Translations under genes and position numbers: made by a program
Shown: positions 8,297 to 17,541 of the stretch, in pieces
How the letters are laid out: every line of letters begins with the position of its first letter
How positions within the stretch are numbered: the stretch's first letter is position 1
Source: Confluentibacter citreus
GTDB lineage: Bacteria > Bacteroidota > Bacteroidia > Flavobacteriales > Flavobacteriaceae
Assembly: GCF_002807055.1 (NCBI RefSeq)
Contig: NZ_NIXN01000001.1
Coordinates: forward strand, 372,001-436,000
Length of the DNA stretch: 64,000 nt
Direction: 5' to 3'
Notes under the pieces: generated by a model
The model's database searches: none
What the model was told of the DNA's origin: nothing
The model's input: the letters and a program-made list of their open reading frames with translations, nothing else

Positions 8297-9232
8297 TTAA
8301 ATATCTTGAGACTTGATATAATCGATTGATGCTTGTTTGTCTTTTAATAATTGGTTTTTTAAAGCATCAACCGATTCAAATTTTTGTTCGTCACGAATAC
8401 GATTCAATAAATTAATTTGAATTTTTTTATTGTAAATAGTGTCATCAAAATCAAAGAAATGAACCTCTATGCTTTCTGTTTCGCCATTAACGGTTGGATT
8501 CATGCCAATATTCATCATACCATAAACCAATTGTTCATTAACCAGGGAACTTACTATGTACGATCCGTATTTAGGAATTAATTTATAATCTTCTTCAATA
8601 ATTATATTCGCTGTGGGAAACCCTAATTTTTTGCCCAGACCTTTTCCTTTGTTTACTGTACCCGTTAGCATAAAACTATAGCCTAAAAACATATTTGCTT
8701 TGGTAATGTTTCCTTCGTTTAAAGCGGTTCTTATTTTTGTAGAGCTAACCGACACATCGTTAATATCTTTTGCTGAAATTTCTTCAACATCAAAATCGTA
8801 TTTTTCACCAAACAGTTTTAAATCTTCAATATCTGCATTTCGGTTTCTTCCAAATCTATGATCGTAACCAATAATCACTTTTTTAGCGTTCAGTTTGTCG
8901 ACCAAAATTTTCTTCACAAAGTCTTCTGCTGAAAGTCTAGAGAATTCCTTGGTAAATTTTTTAACCAAAAGGTAATCAAGTCCTAACGAATTTAAAATCT
9001 CGCTACGTTCATCAATCGTATTAATCAGTTTTATGCCTGTATCTTTTTGCAAAACCATTCGCGGATGCGGAAAAAAGGTAAGTATAACAGATTTTAACTG
9101 AGCATTAATGCCAGCATTCACTAAGCGTTTAATGATTTTTTGATGCCCTACATGAACACCATCAAACGTGCCTATGGTTACTACGGTTGGTTCTTTAGAG
9201 TTATAAGTTTTAATATTTTGGAGAATTCCCAT
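8297..9232 (-). CDS. ribF: bifunctional riboflavin kinase / FAD synthetase
   Basis: A 311-residue two-domain enzyme. The N-terminal FAD synthetase (adenylyltransferase) domain carries GTFDGVHVGHQ (22-32). The C-terminal flavokinase domain carries GKGLGKKLGFPTANI. It converts riboflavin to FMN and then FAD. It lies 84 bases upstream of serS on the same strand and is divergent from the secreted protease gene. Confidence 0.97.
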   Translation of the reverse strand: MGILQNIKTYNSKEPTVVTIGTFDGVHVGHQKIIKRLVNAGINAQLKSVILTFFPHPRMVLQKDTGIKLINTIDERSEILNSLGLDYLLVKKFTKEFSRLSAEDFVKKILVDKLNAKKVIIGYDHRFGRNRNADIEDLKLFGEKYDFDVEEISAKDINDVSVSSTKIRTALNEGNITKANMFLGYSFMLTGTVNKGKGLGKKLGFPTANIIIEEDYKLIPKYGSYIVSSLVNEQLVYGMMNIGMNPTVNGETESIEVHFFDFDDTIYNKKIQINLLNRIRDEQKFESVDALKNQLLKDKQASIDYIKSQDI

Positions 9233-9372
9233 GTAAAAGAATAAATTGCTAATCTGAATTAAAAAAATTAGATTTGTTTGACAAAGGTTAAAAAAATTGC
9301 CCTAATTATTTTTATGAAATCGCCATTAATAAACGTTTTAAAAAACACCAGTAAATAAAAGGCGGTACCAAT

Positions 9373-9380
9373 TACCTTTG
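9373..9380 (+). promoter_or_regulatory. candidate -7 box of the secreted protease gene
   Basis: TACCTTTG matches TAnnTTTG and lies 20 bases before the ATG at 9400. No TTTG is found at the expected -33 distance. Confidence 0.5.
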
Positions 9381-9399
9381 AAAACAATAATTTCTACTT

Positions 9400-12150
9400 A
9401 TGAAAGCAAAACTACATTATGTTTTTTCAATAGCAATGTTTTTGTTTGGCTTTTCAGTAATAGCACAAAATTCTTCTTGGAAAAAATTACAAAATGTTAA
9501 GAATCCTGAAAAGATTTCTAAATATCATTTAAACGAAAACAGGGTTGGGTATTTTGAACTAAATGCCGTTTTGCTGAAACAATCCATAGCGGGTGCATCA
9601 CAAAGAACGGCTAAAACGAAACGAAATAATACGATTGTAGCCATTCCAGGGCAACATGGTGAATTAGAATTATTTAACATTTTTGAAGCTTCTGTATTTT
9701 CCCCAGAATTGGCTGAAAAATTTCCAGATATTAAATCGTATGTTGGTTACAGTCTTGAAAACCCCGATACAAGAATACGAATGAGTGTCTCGCATCTAGG
9801 TATCAAAACCATGGTTTCTTATGTAGATAAGCCAACTATTTTTATGGAACCAACTACTAAAAATTCCAATCAGTACATTTTATACAGTAAAAACTCTAAA
9901 AATAATAATATTGACTCCTTTGAATGTCAAACTATTGATGACTTAAACGAAACACTCAATAAAAATAGCAACGTTTCAAAAACAACGATTAATGAAGGGG
10001 GCGCAAATAACCAAACCCTTCAAAAATTTAGAATCGCTATTTCTGTAACAGGAGAATATACTAATTATTTTGGCGGAACGGTTGCTGATGCGCTCGCTGG
10101 TATCAATGCTACTTTAAATAGGGTGAATGATATTTTTGAAACCGATATGGCGGTTACTTTCGAACTTGTAAATGCCCCTCAGTTAATTTACACTAATCCT
10201 AGTACAGACCCATACTCTGATGCCGATATTGGAACCGATGAAGATAATGCAAACAATTCCAATGGATGGAATATTCAGCTTCAGAATACTTTAACCACTG
10301 TTATTGGTGAGCCGGCTTATGACATTGGGCATTTATTTGGAGCTTCTGGTGGTGGTGGAAATGCAGGATGTATAGGTTGTGTTTGTGTGAATGGTTCAAA
10401 AGGCAGTGCCTACACATCACCTGCGAATGATATTCCCGAAGGCGATACGTTTGATTTAGATTTTGTAGTTCATGAAATTGGACATCAAATGGGAGCTAGT
10501 CATACTTGGTCTTATACAAATGAAAGTTCTAATAATGTTCAATCTGAACCTGGAAGTGGAAGTACCATTATGGCGTATGCTGGAGTTACCGATTTAGATA
10601 ACATTCAATTACATAGCGACCCATACTTCCATTACCAAAGCATCAAACAGATATTAACTAATTTAAGTACCAAAAACTGCCAAACAACTACGGCAATTTC
10701 CAATAATTCCCCCATAGCAAATGCTGGAAATAATTATACCATTCCACAAGGAACACCTTATGTTTTAAAAGGAAGTGCCACCGATTCTAATAGTGGTGAT
10801 AACCTAACTTATACTTGGGAACAAATCGATAATGGTATTGTAACTAGTGCCAATTTCAGCTCCAGTTTGACTTCTGGCTCTATCAATCGTTCTTTACCGC
10901 CATCTATCTCGCCAAATAGATATATTCCAACTCTAAAAAGCGTGCTCAACAAAAAATTAACCGAAACAAATCCAACTATTGGAAGCGCTTGGGAATCTGT
11001 CTCTTCCGTATCAAGAACCCTCAATTGGGCTTTAACGGTTCGTGATAGAAACCCGCAAACCGTTCTTCAAAATGGCCAAACAAGTTATGACACCAAGAGT
11101 ATTACAGTAGATGGCAGTTCAGGTCCTTTTAGAGTGACCTCTCAAAATGTTACAGGTTTGAACTTAACTCCTGGAACCATTGAAACAATTACTTGGGATG
11201 TTGCCAATACCAATACAGGCGCTGTTAATGCAGGCAATGTAAACATCCTTTTATCAACCGATGGCGGTTTAACCTTTCCAACAACATTAGCTGCAAATAC
11301 GCCTAATGATGGTAGCCAAAATATTAGTGTGCCCTTTATATATGCTCCTCGTTGCAGAATAATGATAGAAGCTGTAAACAATATGTTTTATGCTGTAAAT
11401 GATGAAGAATTTGCTATTAATTATACTGTAAACACTACGTGTCAACCAACCTATGCTTCTGCTTTGAACTTAAATTTACCTGTAAGTGATAGTCAAGAGG
11501 CAAATCATACTATAAATGTTCCAAATTCTGGGTTTATTAGCGAAGTGAAAGTCAATGTAAATATATCGCATACGTATGTTGAAGATTTGATTGTTACAGT
11601 AACACATCCAAACGGAACCTCTGCCTCTAAACTTTGGAACCGCAATTGTTCTTCTCAAAGTAATATTGTGATGACTTTTGAAGATTGGACAAACAATATA
11701 AACTGTAATTCTACAGGAGTAGGAAATACGTATGCCCCTTCTGAATTATTGGATGTTTTTAATGGCTTGGATGCCGCAGGTGCTTGGAACATTAATGTGA
11801 AAGATTTAGCTAGTGTTGATAGTGGCACTTTAAATTCATGGTCTTTAGATATTTGCACCCAAACCGACACGTTGACAAACCCAAATATTGAAGACATTAT
11901 TATTGGTGTAAAAGTATATCCAAATCCTACTAATGGTCCTTTTTGGATCGCTTTCAATTCTGAAACCAATAACGATGTTACCTTGACGCTATTTGATATT
12001 AGAGGCCGATTGGTATTCAGTAGCGTTTACGCTAACTTGGGAGGTAATTTTAGGGAAGAAATAAAACCCATGGGGCTTCAATCAGGGATGTATGTGCTGG
12101 CTATTAGTGACGGAAATATAACAACCAAACAAAAAATTATTATTGAATAA
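9400..12150 (+). CDS. secreted reprolysin-like zinc metalloprotease with P-domain and type IX secretion signal
   Basis: A 916-residue precursor. Signal peptide about 1-22 ending VIAQ; a propeptide-like region to about 200; a metzincin catalytic domain with HEIGHQMGASH at 358-368 (three zinc histidines and the catalytic Glu359), fitting M12B/reprolysin-type M72-like enzymes; linker and Ig-like segments; a proprotein-convertase P-domain around 705-825 (jelly-roll with TYVEDLIVTVTHPNG and WSLDIC); and a C-terminal type IX sorting domain from about 838 (VYPNPTNGPF to QKIIIE). It should cross the inner membrane by Sec and the outer membrane by the type IX system. Its stop is 2 bases from the convergent pth stop. 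Confidence 0.92.
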   Translation: MKAKLHYVFSIAMFLFGFSVIAQNSSWKKLQNVKNPEKISKYHLNENRVGYFELNAVLLKQSIAGASQRTAKTKRNNTIVAIPGQHGELELFNIFEASVFSPELAEKFPDIKSYVGYSLENPDTRIRMSVSHLGIKTMVSYVDKPTIFMEPTTKNSNQYILYSKNSKNNNIDSFECQTIDDLNETLNKNSNVSKTTINEGGANNQTLQKFRIAISVTGEYTNYFGGTVADALAGINATLNRVNDIFETDMAVTFELVNAPQLIYTNPSTDPYSDADIGTDEDNANNSNGWNIQLQNTLTTVIGEPAYDIGHLFGASGGGGNAGCIGCVCVNGSKGSAYTSPANDIPEGDTFDLDFVVHEIGHQMGASHTWSYTNESSNNVQSEPGSGSTIMAYAGVTDLDNIQLHSDPYFHYQSIKQILTNLSTKNCQTTTAISNNSPIANAGNNYTIPQGTPYVLKGSATDSNSGDNLTYTWEQIDNGIVTSANFSSSLTSGSINRSLPPSISPNRYIPTLKSVLNKKLTETNPTIGSAWESVSSVSRTLNWALTVRDRNPQTVLQNGQTSYDTKSITVDGSSGPFRVTSQNVTGLNLTPGTIETITWDVANTNTGAVNAGNVNILLSTDGGLTFPTTLAANTPNDGSQNISVPFIYAPRCRIMIEAVNNMFYAVNDEEFAINYTVNTTCQPTYASALNLNLPVSDSQEANHTINVPNSGFISEVKVNVNISHTYVEDLIVTVTHPNGTSASKLWNRNCSSQSNIVMTFEDWTNNINCNSTGVGNTYAPSELLDVFNGLDAAGAWNINVKDLASVDSGTLNSWSLDICTQTDTLTNPNIEDIIIGVKVYPNPTNGPFWIAFNSETNNDVTLTLFDIRGRLVFSSVYANLGGNFREEIKPMGLQSGMYVLAISDGNITTKQKIIIE

Positions 12151-12152
12151 TA

Positions 12153-12719
12153 TTATTTACCATTAAAGGCATTCATGGTATTATTTACTCCTGAAAGGGC
12201 AAAAGATTTAATCAGTTCTACAGATTTGTCCAAACGTTCCTTAAGAAGTTTGCTTTCTTCCTCTGTCCATTCTCCTAAAACATAATCTATTTGCTTTCCT
12301 TTGTTAAAAGCATCACTAATACCAAATCTAAAGCGGTTATAGTTTATAGTGTTCAGCTTATCTTGAATATCTTTTAATCCGTTATGTCCACCATCGCTTC
12401 CTTTGGTTTTAAGCCGAATACTTCCAAAAGGCAAGTTTAAATCGTCTGTAATAACCAATAAATTTTCTAAGGGAATATTCTCCTTTGTTAACCAGTACAA
12501 CACAGCCTTTCCACTCAAATTCATATAGGTATTCGGTTTTAACAGGATGAAGGTTCTCCCTTTTAATTTATAAGTAGCCATATCTCCTAGTTTTTGGGTT
12601 TCAAAAGTTAAACTTTCTTGTTCTGCTAAATAATCCAATACTTTAAAACCAATATTATGACGCGTATTTTTATAATCGTCCCCAATATTTCCCAAACCTG
12701 CTATTAAATATTTTTTCAT
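12153..12719 (-). CDS. pth: peptidyl-tRNA hydrolase
   Basis: A 188-residue enzyme starting MKKYLIAGLGNIGDDY with the catalytic histidine in TRHNIGF (near 20) and the GSDGGHNGLKDI segment. It releases peptides from drop-off peptidyl-tRNA. The frame stays open upstream to 12809, but those 30 codons overlap the rplY terminator and do not resemble Pth, so I take the ATG at 12719. It lies downstream of rplY, a pairing common across bacteria. Confidence 0.96.
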   Translation of the reverse strand: MKKYLIAGLGNIGDDYKNTRHNIGFKVLDYLAEQESLTFETQKLGDMATYKLKGRTFILLKPNTYMNLSGKAVLYWLTKENIPLENLLVITDDLNLPFGSIRLKTKGSDGGHNGLKDIQDKLNTINYNRFRFGISDAFNKGKQIDYVLGEWTEEESKLLKERLDKSVELIKSFALSGVNNTMNAFNGK

Positions 12720-12795
12720 GGAATCATTATCCTCTATGTGGCTTCTTTTCTTAAAAAACTTATTTATAAACCTAAACACACCTTTTAATTTGTAA

Positions 12796-12830
12796 AAATA
12801 AAAAAGCATCCTGAATAATGCAGGATGCTT
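12796..12830 (-). terminator. intrinsic terminator of rplY
   Basis: AAGCATCCTG (12804-12813) and CAGGATGCTT (12821-12830) form a 10-bp stem with a 7-base loop. Read leftward it is followed by TTTTTATTTTTAC. It lies 26 bases after the rplY stop. Confidence 0.85.
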
Positions 12831-12855
12831 ATTGTAATTAATTTTTAGAATAAAT

Positions 12856-13479
12856 TTACTCTTGTGTTGCTTCAGCTACTGGAGTTTCTGCTCCTGCTTC
12901 TGCACCTTCTTCTTCTTCGTCTTCAGTAACAGCAGCTCTAGAACGTCTTACTTGACAAATAACCGTGTTATCTGGGTGCATGAATTTATAGGCTTTATTT
13001 TCTAAAGCAGTAATATAAAGTTTGCTGCCTATTTTAAGAGGCGTAATATCGGCCTCTACAAAATCCGGTAAATTAGCTGGTAATGCTTTTACTTTTAAGC
13101 TACGGTAGTTTTTACGCAATACACCACCATTTTTAACACCTCTTGAATTACCTACATATAAAACAGGTATTTCCATGGTGATTTCTTTGTTTTCAAATAA
13201 CTGATAAAAATCTATGTGTAGAATTCTATCTGTTACTGGGTGAAATTGAATGTCTTGTAAAATCGCATTATACGTTTTACCGCCTTCTATAGCAATCACA
13301 ACTGTATGCGCATTTGGTGTGTATACAAGTTTAGAGAACGCTAGTTCGTTCGCTGTGAAATGAACTGGTGTATCTCCTCCGTATAATACGCAAGGAACCT
13401 GACCAGCATTACGTAAGGCCTTTGTTGCTTTTTTGCCCACGCTTTCTCTTTGAGATCCGTTGATTGTAATTGACTTCAT
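12856..13479 (-). CDS. rplY: 50S ribosomal protein L25/general stress protein Ctc
   Basis: A 207-residue long-form L25 (CTC type). The N-terminal beta-barrel binds 5S rRNA ([29 protein letters not shown]). The C-terminal TL5-like domain follows, then an acidic alanine-rich tail ([13 protein letters not shown]). It is flanked by prs upstream and pth downstream on the same strand, with a terminator before pth. Confidence 0.97.
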   Translation of the reverse strand: MKSITINGSQRESVGKKATKALRNAGQVPCVLYGGDTPVHFTANELAFSKLVYTPNAHTVVIAIEGGKTYNAILQDIQFHPVTDRILHIDFYQLFENKEITMEIPVLYVGNSRGVKNGGVLRKNYRSLKVKALPANLPDFVEADITPLKIGSKLYITALENKAYKFMHPDNTVICQVRRSRAAVTEDEEEEGAEAGAETPVAEATQE

Positions 13480-13548
13480 TTTTAAAATATATAGTTATTA
13501 ATAATTATTCTTTTTTTAGCCCCTTTTCTTTGGTAAGGTTGGGAGGGA

Positions 13549-14490
13549 TTACATCACAAATTTTGAACTTATGGATTTATTGTGGTGTACCTTATGCATA
13601 ACATCTGCAAATAAGTTAGCACAACTTAAAACCCTAAGTTTATCGCTATGTTTTTTTAGTGGAATAGAATCGGTAATGATTAATTCCTCTAGTTTTGATT
13701 TTTCAAGTCTTTCATACGCACTGCCAGATAAAAGGGCATGTGTGCATATGGCTCTAACACTTAATGCGCCACGTTCCATCATTAAATCGGCCGCTTTGGT
13801 TAATGTACCTGCGGTATCAACCATATCGTCTACCAATACCACATTTTTACCCGTTACATCGCCTATAAGCTCCATGTGCGAAATGGTATTGGCAATGGCG
13901 CGTTGCTTATAACAAATAACTACATCACACTCCAATGCTTTTGAATAAGCGTAGGCTCTTTTAGAACCTCCCATGTCTGGTGACGCAATGGTTAAGTTAT
14001 CCAGTTTTAAACTTTGCAAGTAAGGGAGAAAAATGGTAGATGCAAATAAATGATCTACTGGTTTTTCAAAAAATCCTTGAATTTGGTCAGCATGCAAATC
14101 CATTGTTATAATACGTGTTGCTCCAGCCGCTTCCAGCATTTTAGCTACCAATTTAGCTGCTATAGGTACTCTTGGTTTATCTTTTCTATCTTGTCTTGCC
14201 CAACCAAAATATGGCAACACGGCTGTAATGTGTCTTGCCGATGCGCGCTTAGCGGCATCAATCATCAACAACATTTCCATTAAATTTTCTGGACCTGGAT
14301 TTGTAGAACCTATAATGAATATTCTCGTTCCACGAATGGACTCTTCATAAGAAGGTTGAAACTCGCCGTCGCTATACGTGGACGTTATCACATTGCCTAA
14401 TGTGGCACCAAAAGCTTTGGCAATTTTTTCACCAAGCACTTTACTTTGTGTACAAGCAAAAATTTTAGCTTCGGTAATAACGATAGGCAT
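13549..14490 (-). CDS. prs: ribose-phosphate pyrophosphokinase
   Basis: A 313-residue PRPP synthetase. It has the signature DLHADQIQGFF, a flexible-loop region and the PRPP-binding loop VVLVDDMVDTAGTL. It makes PRPP from ribose-5-phosphate and ATP for purine, pyrimidine, NAD, histidine and tryptophan synthesis. An upstream ATG at 14517 would add nine untypical residues; MPIVITEAKIFAC at 14490 fits the family. A TAAATTTG box upstream on this strand suggests a leader of about 45 bases. Confidence 0.96.
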   Translation of the reverse strand: MPIVITEAKIFACTQSKVLGEKIAKAFGATLGNVITSTYSDGEFQPSYEESIRGTRIFIIGSTNPGPENLMEMLLMIDAAKRASARHITAVLPYFGWARQDRKDKPRVPIAAKLVAKMLEAAGATRIITMDLHADQIQGFFEKPVDHLFASTIFLPYLQSLKLDNLTIASPDMGGSKRAYAYSKALECDVVICYKQRAIANTISHMELIGDVTGKNVVLVDDMVDTAGTLTKAADLMMERGALSVRAICTHALLSGSAYERLEKSKLEELIITDSIPLKKHSDKLRVLSCANLFADVMHKVHHNKSISSKFVM

Positions 14491-14543
14491 AGTTAACTTG
14501 TTGTTTAGTAGCCACAAAGACTACCCTGATTTTAAACGAGGTG

Positions 14544-14551
14544 CAAATTTA
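14544..14551 (-). promoter_or_regulatory. candidate -7 box of prs
   Basis: TAAATTTG on the minus strand matches TAnnTTTG, 53 bases upstream of the prs start. It supports the shorter prs start and prs-rplY transcription. Confidence 0.4.
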
Positions 14552-14590
14552 TACATTTATTTTAACCTAAAAAGGATATTGTCTTGTATT

Positions 14591-14623
14591 TTTGTGTGAA
14601 TTAAAGAAAATATTCTATTTTTG
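14591..14623 (+). promoter_or_regulatory. promoter of tRNA-Leu
   Basis: TTTG (14591-14594), 21 bases, then TATTTTTG (14616-14623). The predicted start of transcription falls a few bases before the mature tRNA 5' end at 14637. Confidence 0.6.
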
Positions 14624-14636
14624 CTGTCCAAAACAA

Positions 14637-14716
14637 GCTCAAGTGGCGGAATTGGTAGACGCGCTGGATTCAAAATCCAGTTCTTCGGAGTGTGGGTTCG
14701 ATTCCCACCTTGAGTA
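14637..14716 (+). tRNA. tRNA-Leu (anticodon CAA)
   Basis: Cloverleaf by eye: acceptor GCTCAAG pairs with CTTGAGT (one G-T pair) and the discriminator base is A. The D-loop contains GGTAGA. The anticodon stem CTGGA/TCCAG encloses TTCAAAA with anticodon CAA. A short 11-base variable arm (TTCTTCGGAGT) is present, and the T stem is GTGGG/CCCAC with loop TTCGATT. CCA is not encoded. It reads UUG leucine codons. Confidence 0.93.
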
Positions 14717-14720
14717 CAAA

Positions 14721-14757
14721 AAACCCTCTTTACATTGCGTAGAGAGGGTTTTAGTTT
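14721..14757 (+). terminator. intrinsic terminator after tRNA-Leu
   Basis: AAACCCTCT and AGAGGGTTT flank a loop, followed by TAGTTTTTAG. It lies 5 bases after the tRNA. Confidence 0.75.
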
Positions 14758-14839
14758 TTAGTGAATATGCCTTTATTGTTTGAAAAGTTATTTTTCGCTC
14801 AATCTCCAATAGGATTAATTTCTAACCAGAAGATTCTTC

Positions 14840-15730
14840 TTAAGAGCCAACTTCAAGCTTATAGCCTTTTCCGCGTATAACAACAATTTTGATATTCGGG
14901 TCAATCTCCAGTTTTTTCCTAAGTTTTGATATGAACATATCCAGACTGCGCCCTACAATAACACCTTCATCTTCCCATATTTCTTTTTGCAATCGGCTTC
15001 TCTCTATGGTCTTGTTAGGAGACAATGCGAACATATGCAGTACCCGGGTTTCAGTTCCTGTCAGGTCTATGGTCTTTTCGTTAATAATGAGCTTCCGATT
15101 CTTGAAATCAAACAACACCGCACCTAAAGTTAACACATCAGTATGCTGGACGTCTGATAAAGCTTTCCGAGGCTTAACAGATCTTAATAAAATAAAACCA
15201 ACAAATGCTAAAAAAGGCAATCCGCCTAGCAGAAATTCGTTCTTTATTATATTGGTGCTTGTCGTTTTAAATTTAATGTTGATTATGTAATGTGCTGCGG
15301 GTTGCTCTCTTCCTATGCAGGCTACAATATCATCTTTCTTGTTTTTAGATATAGCATATCCATAAGCTACACTGGAGTTGCCGCTATTCAGAACATTAAC
15401 AACATAATCCCCTGCGAGCGGGTCTTTGAACAGCAAACGCCTAATGGTGTTCACTAGAGAGTCCGGTTGAAAAGTAAGCTCATTCTCAAACCTGATTTGG
15501 TATTCATTTTCGGCTATCTTTTTTATCGGGAGCACTCTTGATGTACGGTCGCCCGACTGTAAAAGTAATTCATGTCCAATTCTGCGGAGTAAAACTTCCC
15601 TTCTGGCGATATCAAAATCGTCACTATCCTTGATATTGAAAGCGACACAGATTATATAGATACATAAGAATAGTACAAATGCGAAAAGGTATTTGCGTTT
15701 TCCGAAGAGAAAATCTAAGCTATCAAGCAT
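14840..15730 (-). CDS. membrane-anchored OmpR/PhoB-type winged-helix regulator
   Basis: A 296-residue protein with an unusual order: membrane helix 13-32, a periplasmic region of about 130 residues, a second membrane helix 166-183, and a cytoplasmic winged-helix DNA-binding domain 198-293. The last has the OmpR signature: LTGTETRVLHMF, the recognition-helix region GRSLDMFISKLRKKL and the wing IRGKGYKL. It has no receiver domain, so the periplasmic region probably senses a signal directly, as in ToxR/CadC-like one-component regulators. It is divergent from an operon of three exported proteins, its likely target. A direct repeat 10-43 bases upstream of its start is a candidate operator. Confidence 0.85.
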   Translation of the reverse strand: MLDSLDFLFGKRKYLFAFVLFLCIYIICVAFNIKDSDDFDIARREVLLRRIGHELLLQSGDRTSRVLPIKKIAENEYQIRFENELTFQPDSLVNTIRRLLFKDPLAGDYVVNVLNSGNSSVAYGYAISKNKKDDIVACIGREQPAAHYIINIKFKTTSTNIIKNEFLLGGLPFLAFVGFILLRSVKPRKALSDVQHTDVLTLGAVLFDFKNRKLIINEKTIDLTGTETRVLHMFALSPNKTIERSRLQKEIWEDEGVIVGRSLDMFISKLRKKLEIDPNIKIVVIRGKGYKLEVGS

Positions 15731-15739
15731 AGTGTCACG

Positions 15740-15773
15740 TTTTTATTTACAAAGTTTACATTTTTATTTACAA
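15740..15773. promoter_or_regulatory. 13-bp direct repeat, candidate operator of the membrane-anchored regulator
   Basis: TTTTTATTTACAA occurs at 15740-15752 and again at 15761-15773, a 21-base offset or about two helical turns. A third TTTACA lies between them at 15755. OmpR-type winged helices bind direct repeats on one DNA face. The site sits just before the regulator start and in the shared upstream region of the divergent operon. Confidence 0.5.
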
Positions 15774-15911
15774 TCTAAGTTCTTCAAAATGAAAGATATC
15801 AAATAGTTTCGCTGAATCAATTAGATAAAATTATGAAAAATAAAAGAAATACCTTAAACAAACCTGATTTATCAGGAGATATATTTATTGTTAATTAAAC
15901 CTATAAAAAAC

Positions 15912-16439
15912 ATGAGAAAAGTTATTTATGCACTGGTTTTGGTAAGCGGACTAGTATTTGCTAATCGCGAAATCAAAAACGAAGCTTCTAAAAAACCAAC
16001 CCCACAGCTACTCTCTACTGTTGAAAGGAAAGACGAAATGAAAAAATGGAAGGCTACCCCTGATGGTAGAAATTACAAAAAATGGGAAGCGTCTCCCGAA
16101 GGCGAAAAAGTGCTTAGCGGCGTCGCTAAAATAAGCAATCATATAAATGCTTTTACCAATATGGAGGCTGTTGTAACCTCTCTTTCTCTTCCGCTAGGCT
16201 CAAGATTAGGTTTCGGAGTGATGGTCAGGATTAATGGCGTCGATTATATTGTAAAATTTGAGCCTGAAAAGTCTCAACTTGATCAATTGCAAAGCCTGAA
16301 AGTTAACGACAAAATAATTATAAGAAGCCATACCGTATCGCATGCGCCCAAGTATTCATACCCAATAATATGGGGAGACTATATAGAACGAGATAGTAAA
16401 GTAATTTTTAAATGTGTACCTCCCAAAGGCGGTTGCTGA
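15912..16439 (+). CDS. exported protein of unknown function
   Basis: A 175-residue protein starting MRKVIYALVLVSGLVFANRE, a signal peptide of about 18 residues. Then comes a charged segment with an imperfect repeat (KKWKATPDGRNY, KKWEASPEGEKV) and a C-terminal domain of about 95 residues rich in beta strands, ending CVPPKGGC. An in-frame start at 15888 would add eight residues before the signal peptide and is less likely. No family is recognised. It is the first gene of an operon with the propeller lipoprotein (11-base gap). Confidence 0.7.
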   Translation: MRKVIYALVLVSGLVFANREIKNEASKKPTPQLLSTVERKDEMKKWKATPDGRNYKKWEASPEGEKVLSGVAKISNHINAFTNMEAVVTSLSLPLGSRLGFGVMVRINGVDYIVKFEPEKSQLDQLQSLKVNDKIIIRSHTVSHAPKYSYPIIWGDYIERDSKVIFKCVPPKGGC

Positions 16440-16450
16440 GTAAATAAATT

Positions 16451-17488
16451 ATGAAATATCCCCACGCATATCCTTTGTTCTTGATATTCATTTTTTGCAC
16501 CTCATGTGGACAAAACAAAACAGATCTCCCAAAAGATAATATCAACTCCGAAACTAGAGACACCGTCACTTCATACGGGCCTAACACGATGGTTCGGAAT
16601 GTAAAGCAAGCTAGAAACGGAGACATTTTGATAGCTTCATGGAATGGTGTTTTTCGATACGATGGAAAATCGTTTACAAATATCACGAGCAAAATACCAT
16701 CGCCCAGCTTTTGGGATGTTCTGGAAGATAGAAAAGGAAATCTTTGGTTAGGCTCTAGAGATTCAGGTGTCTATCATTACGATGGGAAATCTTTTCAACA
16801 TTTTACAACAAAGGATGGGCTTGCTAGTAATATGGCGACAAATATTTACGAAGACAGAGCCGGTAATATCTGGTTTGGAGCAAGCCGTTATGATGGGAAA
16901 TACTTTCGGAATTTTAGCATAAAAGATGGATTTCCCAGTAACAATATTCGTTTACTCCTTGAAGATAAAACCGGTAAGCTTTGGTTTGGTGCGCACCTAG
17001 AAAATATGTTCGTTTATGACGGGAAAACATTTACCGTTTTAAAAAACAAAGATGGCAAGGCATTTAACAATGTTTGGTCAATAATCGAAGACACAAAAGG
17101 GAATATTTGGTTCGGTGCGACGACAATAGAAGATAAGAGAGGCGATACGTCGTTCGTTTCACAAGGTCTTTGGCGCTATGACGGCAGCATCTTTACTAAG
17201 GTATCCCAGAGGGGAGCTTATGCAATAATCCAAGATAAAAAAGGAAACATCTGGACTACGGGCGAAGTAAATTCTAATGTCTGGGCACTTTCACGTTATG
17301 ATGCAGATTCCTTATACAATACAAATCCCACTGTAACTGAAATTGTGTCAGGAGGACCAGCTCTTTTGGGCATTTTGGAAGCTAATGATGGAAGTATTTG
17401 GTTTGGAGGCCTGGGATCTATGACAGGAGTGTATCGTTATGATGGAAAGACCATCACGGACTTTAAAAGTGAAGAGGATAAGAAATAA
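16451..17488 (+). CDS. lipoprotein with a two-component-regulator-type beta-propeller
   Basis: A 345-residue protein with a lipoprotein-type signal (hydrophobic LFLIFIFCTSC, likely lipidated Cys near 19). It then has six or seven repeats of the pattern D-x-x-GN-[IL]-W-[FL]-G followed by YDGKxF, the Reg_prop blade seen in sensor domains of Bacteroidota hybrid two-component systems. Here the propeller is free-standing with no kinase attached, so it may bind a ligand or partner in the periplasm. Its stop codon shares a base with the next frame. It is cotranscribed with its neighbours. Confidence 0.85.
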   Translation: MKYPHAYPLFLIFIFCTSCGQNKTDLPKDNINSETRDTVTSYGPNTMVRNVKQARNGDILIASWNGVFRYDGKSFTNITSKIPSPSFWDVLEDRKGNLWLGSRDSGVYHYDGKSFQHFTTKDGLASNMATNIYEDRAGNIWFGASRYDGKYFRNFSIKDGFPSNNIRLLLEDKTGKLWFGAHLENMFVYDGKTFTVLKNKDGKAFNNVWSIIEDTKGNIWFGATTIEDKRGDTSFVSQGLWRYDGSIFTKVSQRGAYAIIQDKKGNIWTTGEVNSNVWALSRYDADSLYNTNPTVTEIVSGGPALLGILEANDGSIWFGGLGSMTGVYRYDGKTITDFKSEEDKK

Positions 17489-17541
17489 TGGGGTTTCGAA
17501 TTTTAAAATCAATTATTATTAATCAATATAATTTCTGTAAT

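Noticed and set aside
12720-12809. 30 extra codons at the start of pth
   Set aside because: They overlap the rplY terminator stem and do not match Pth; MKKYLIAGLGN at 12719 is the family start.
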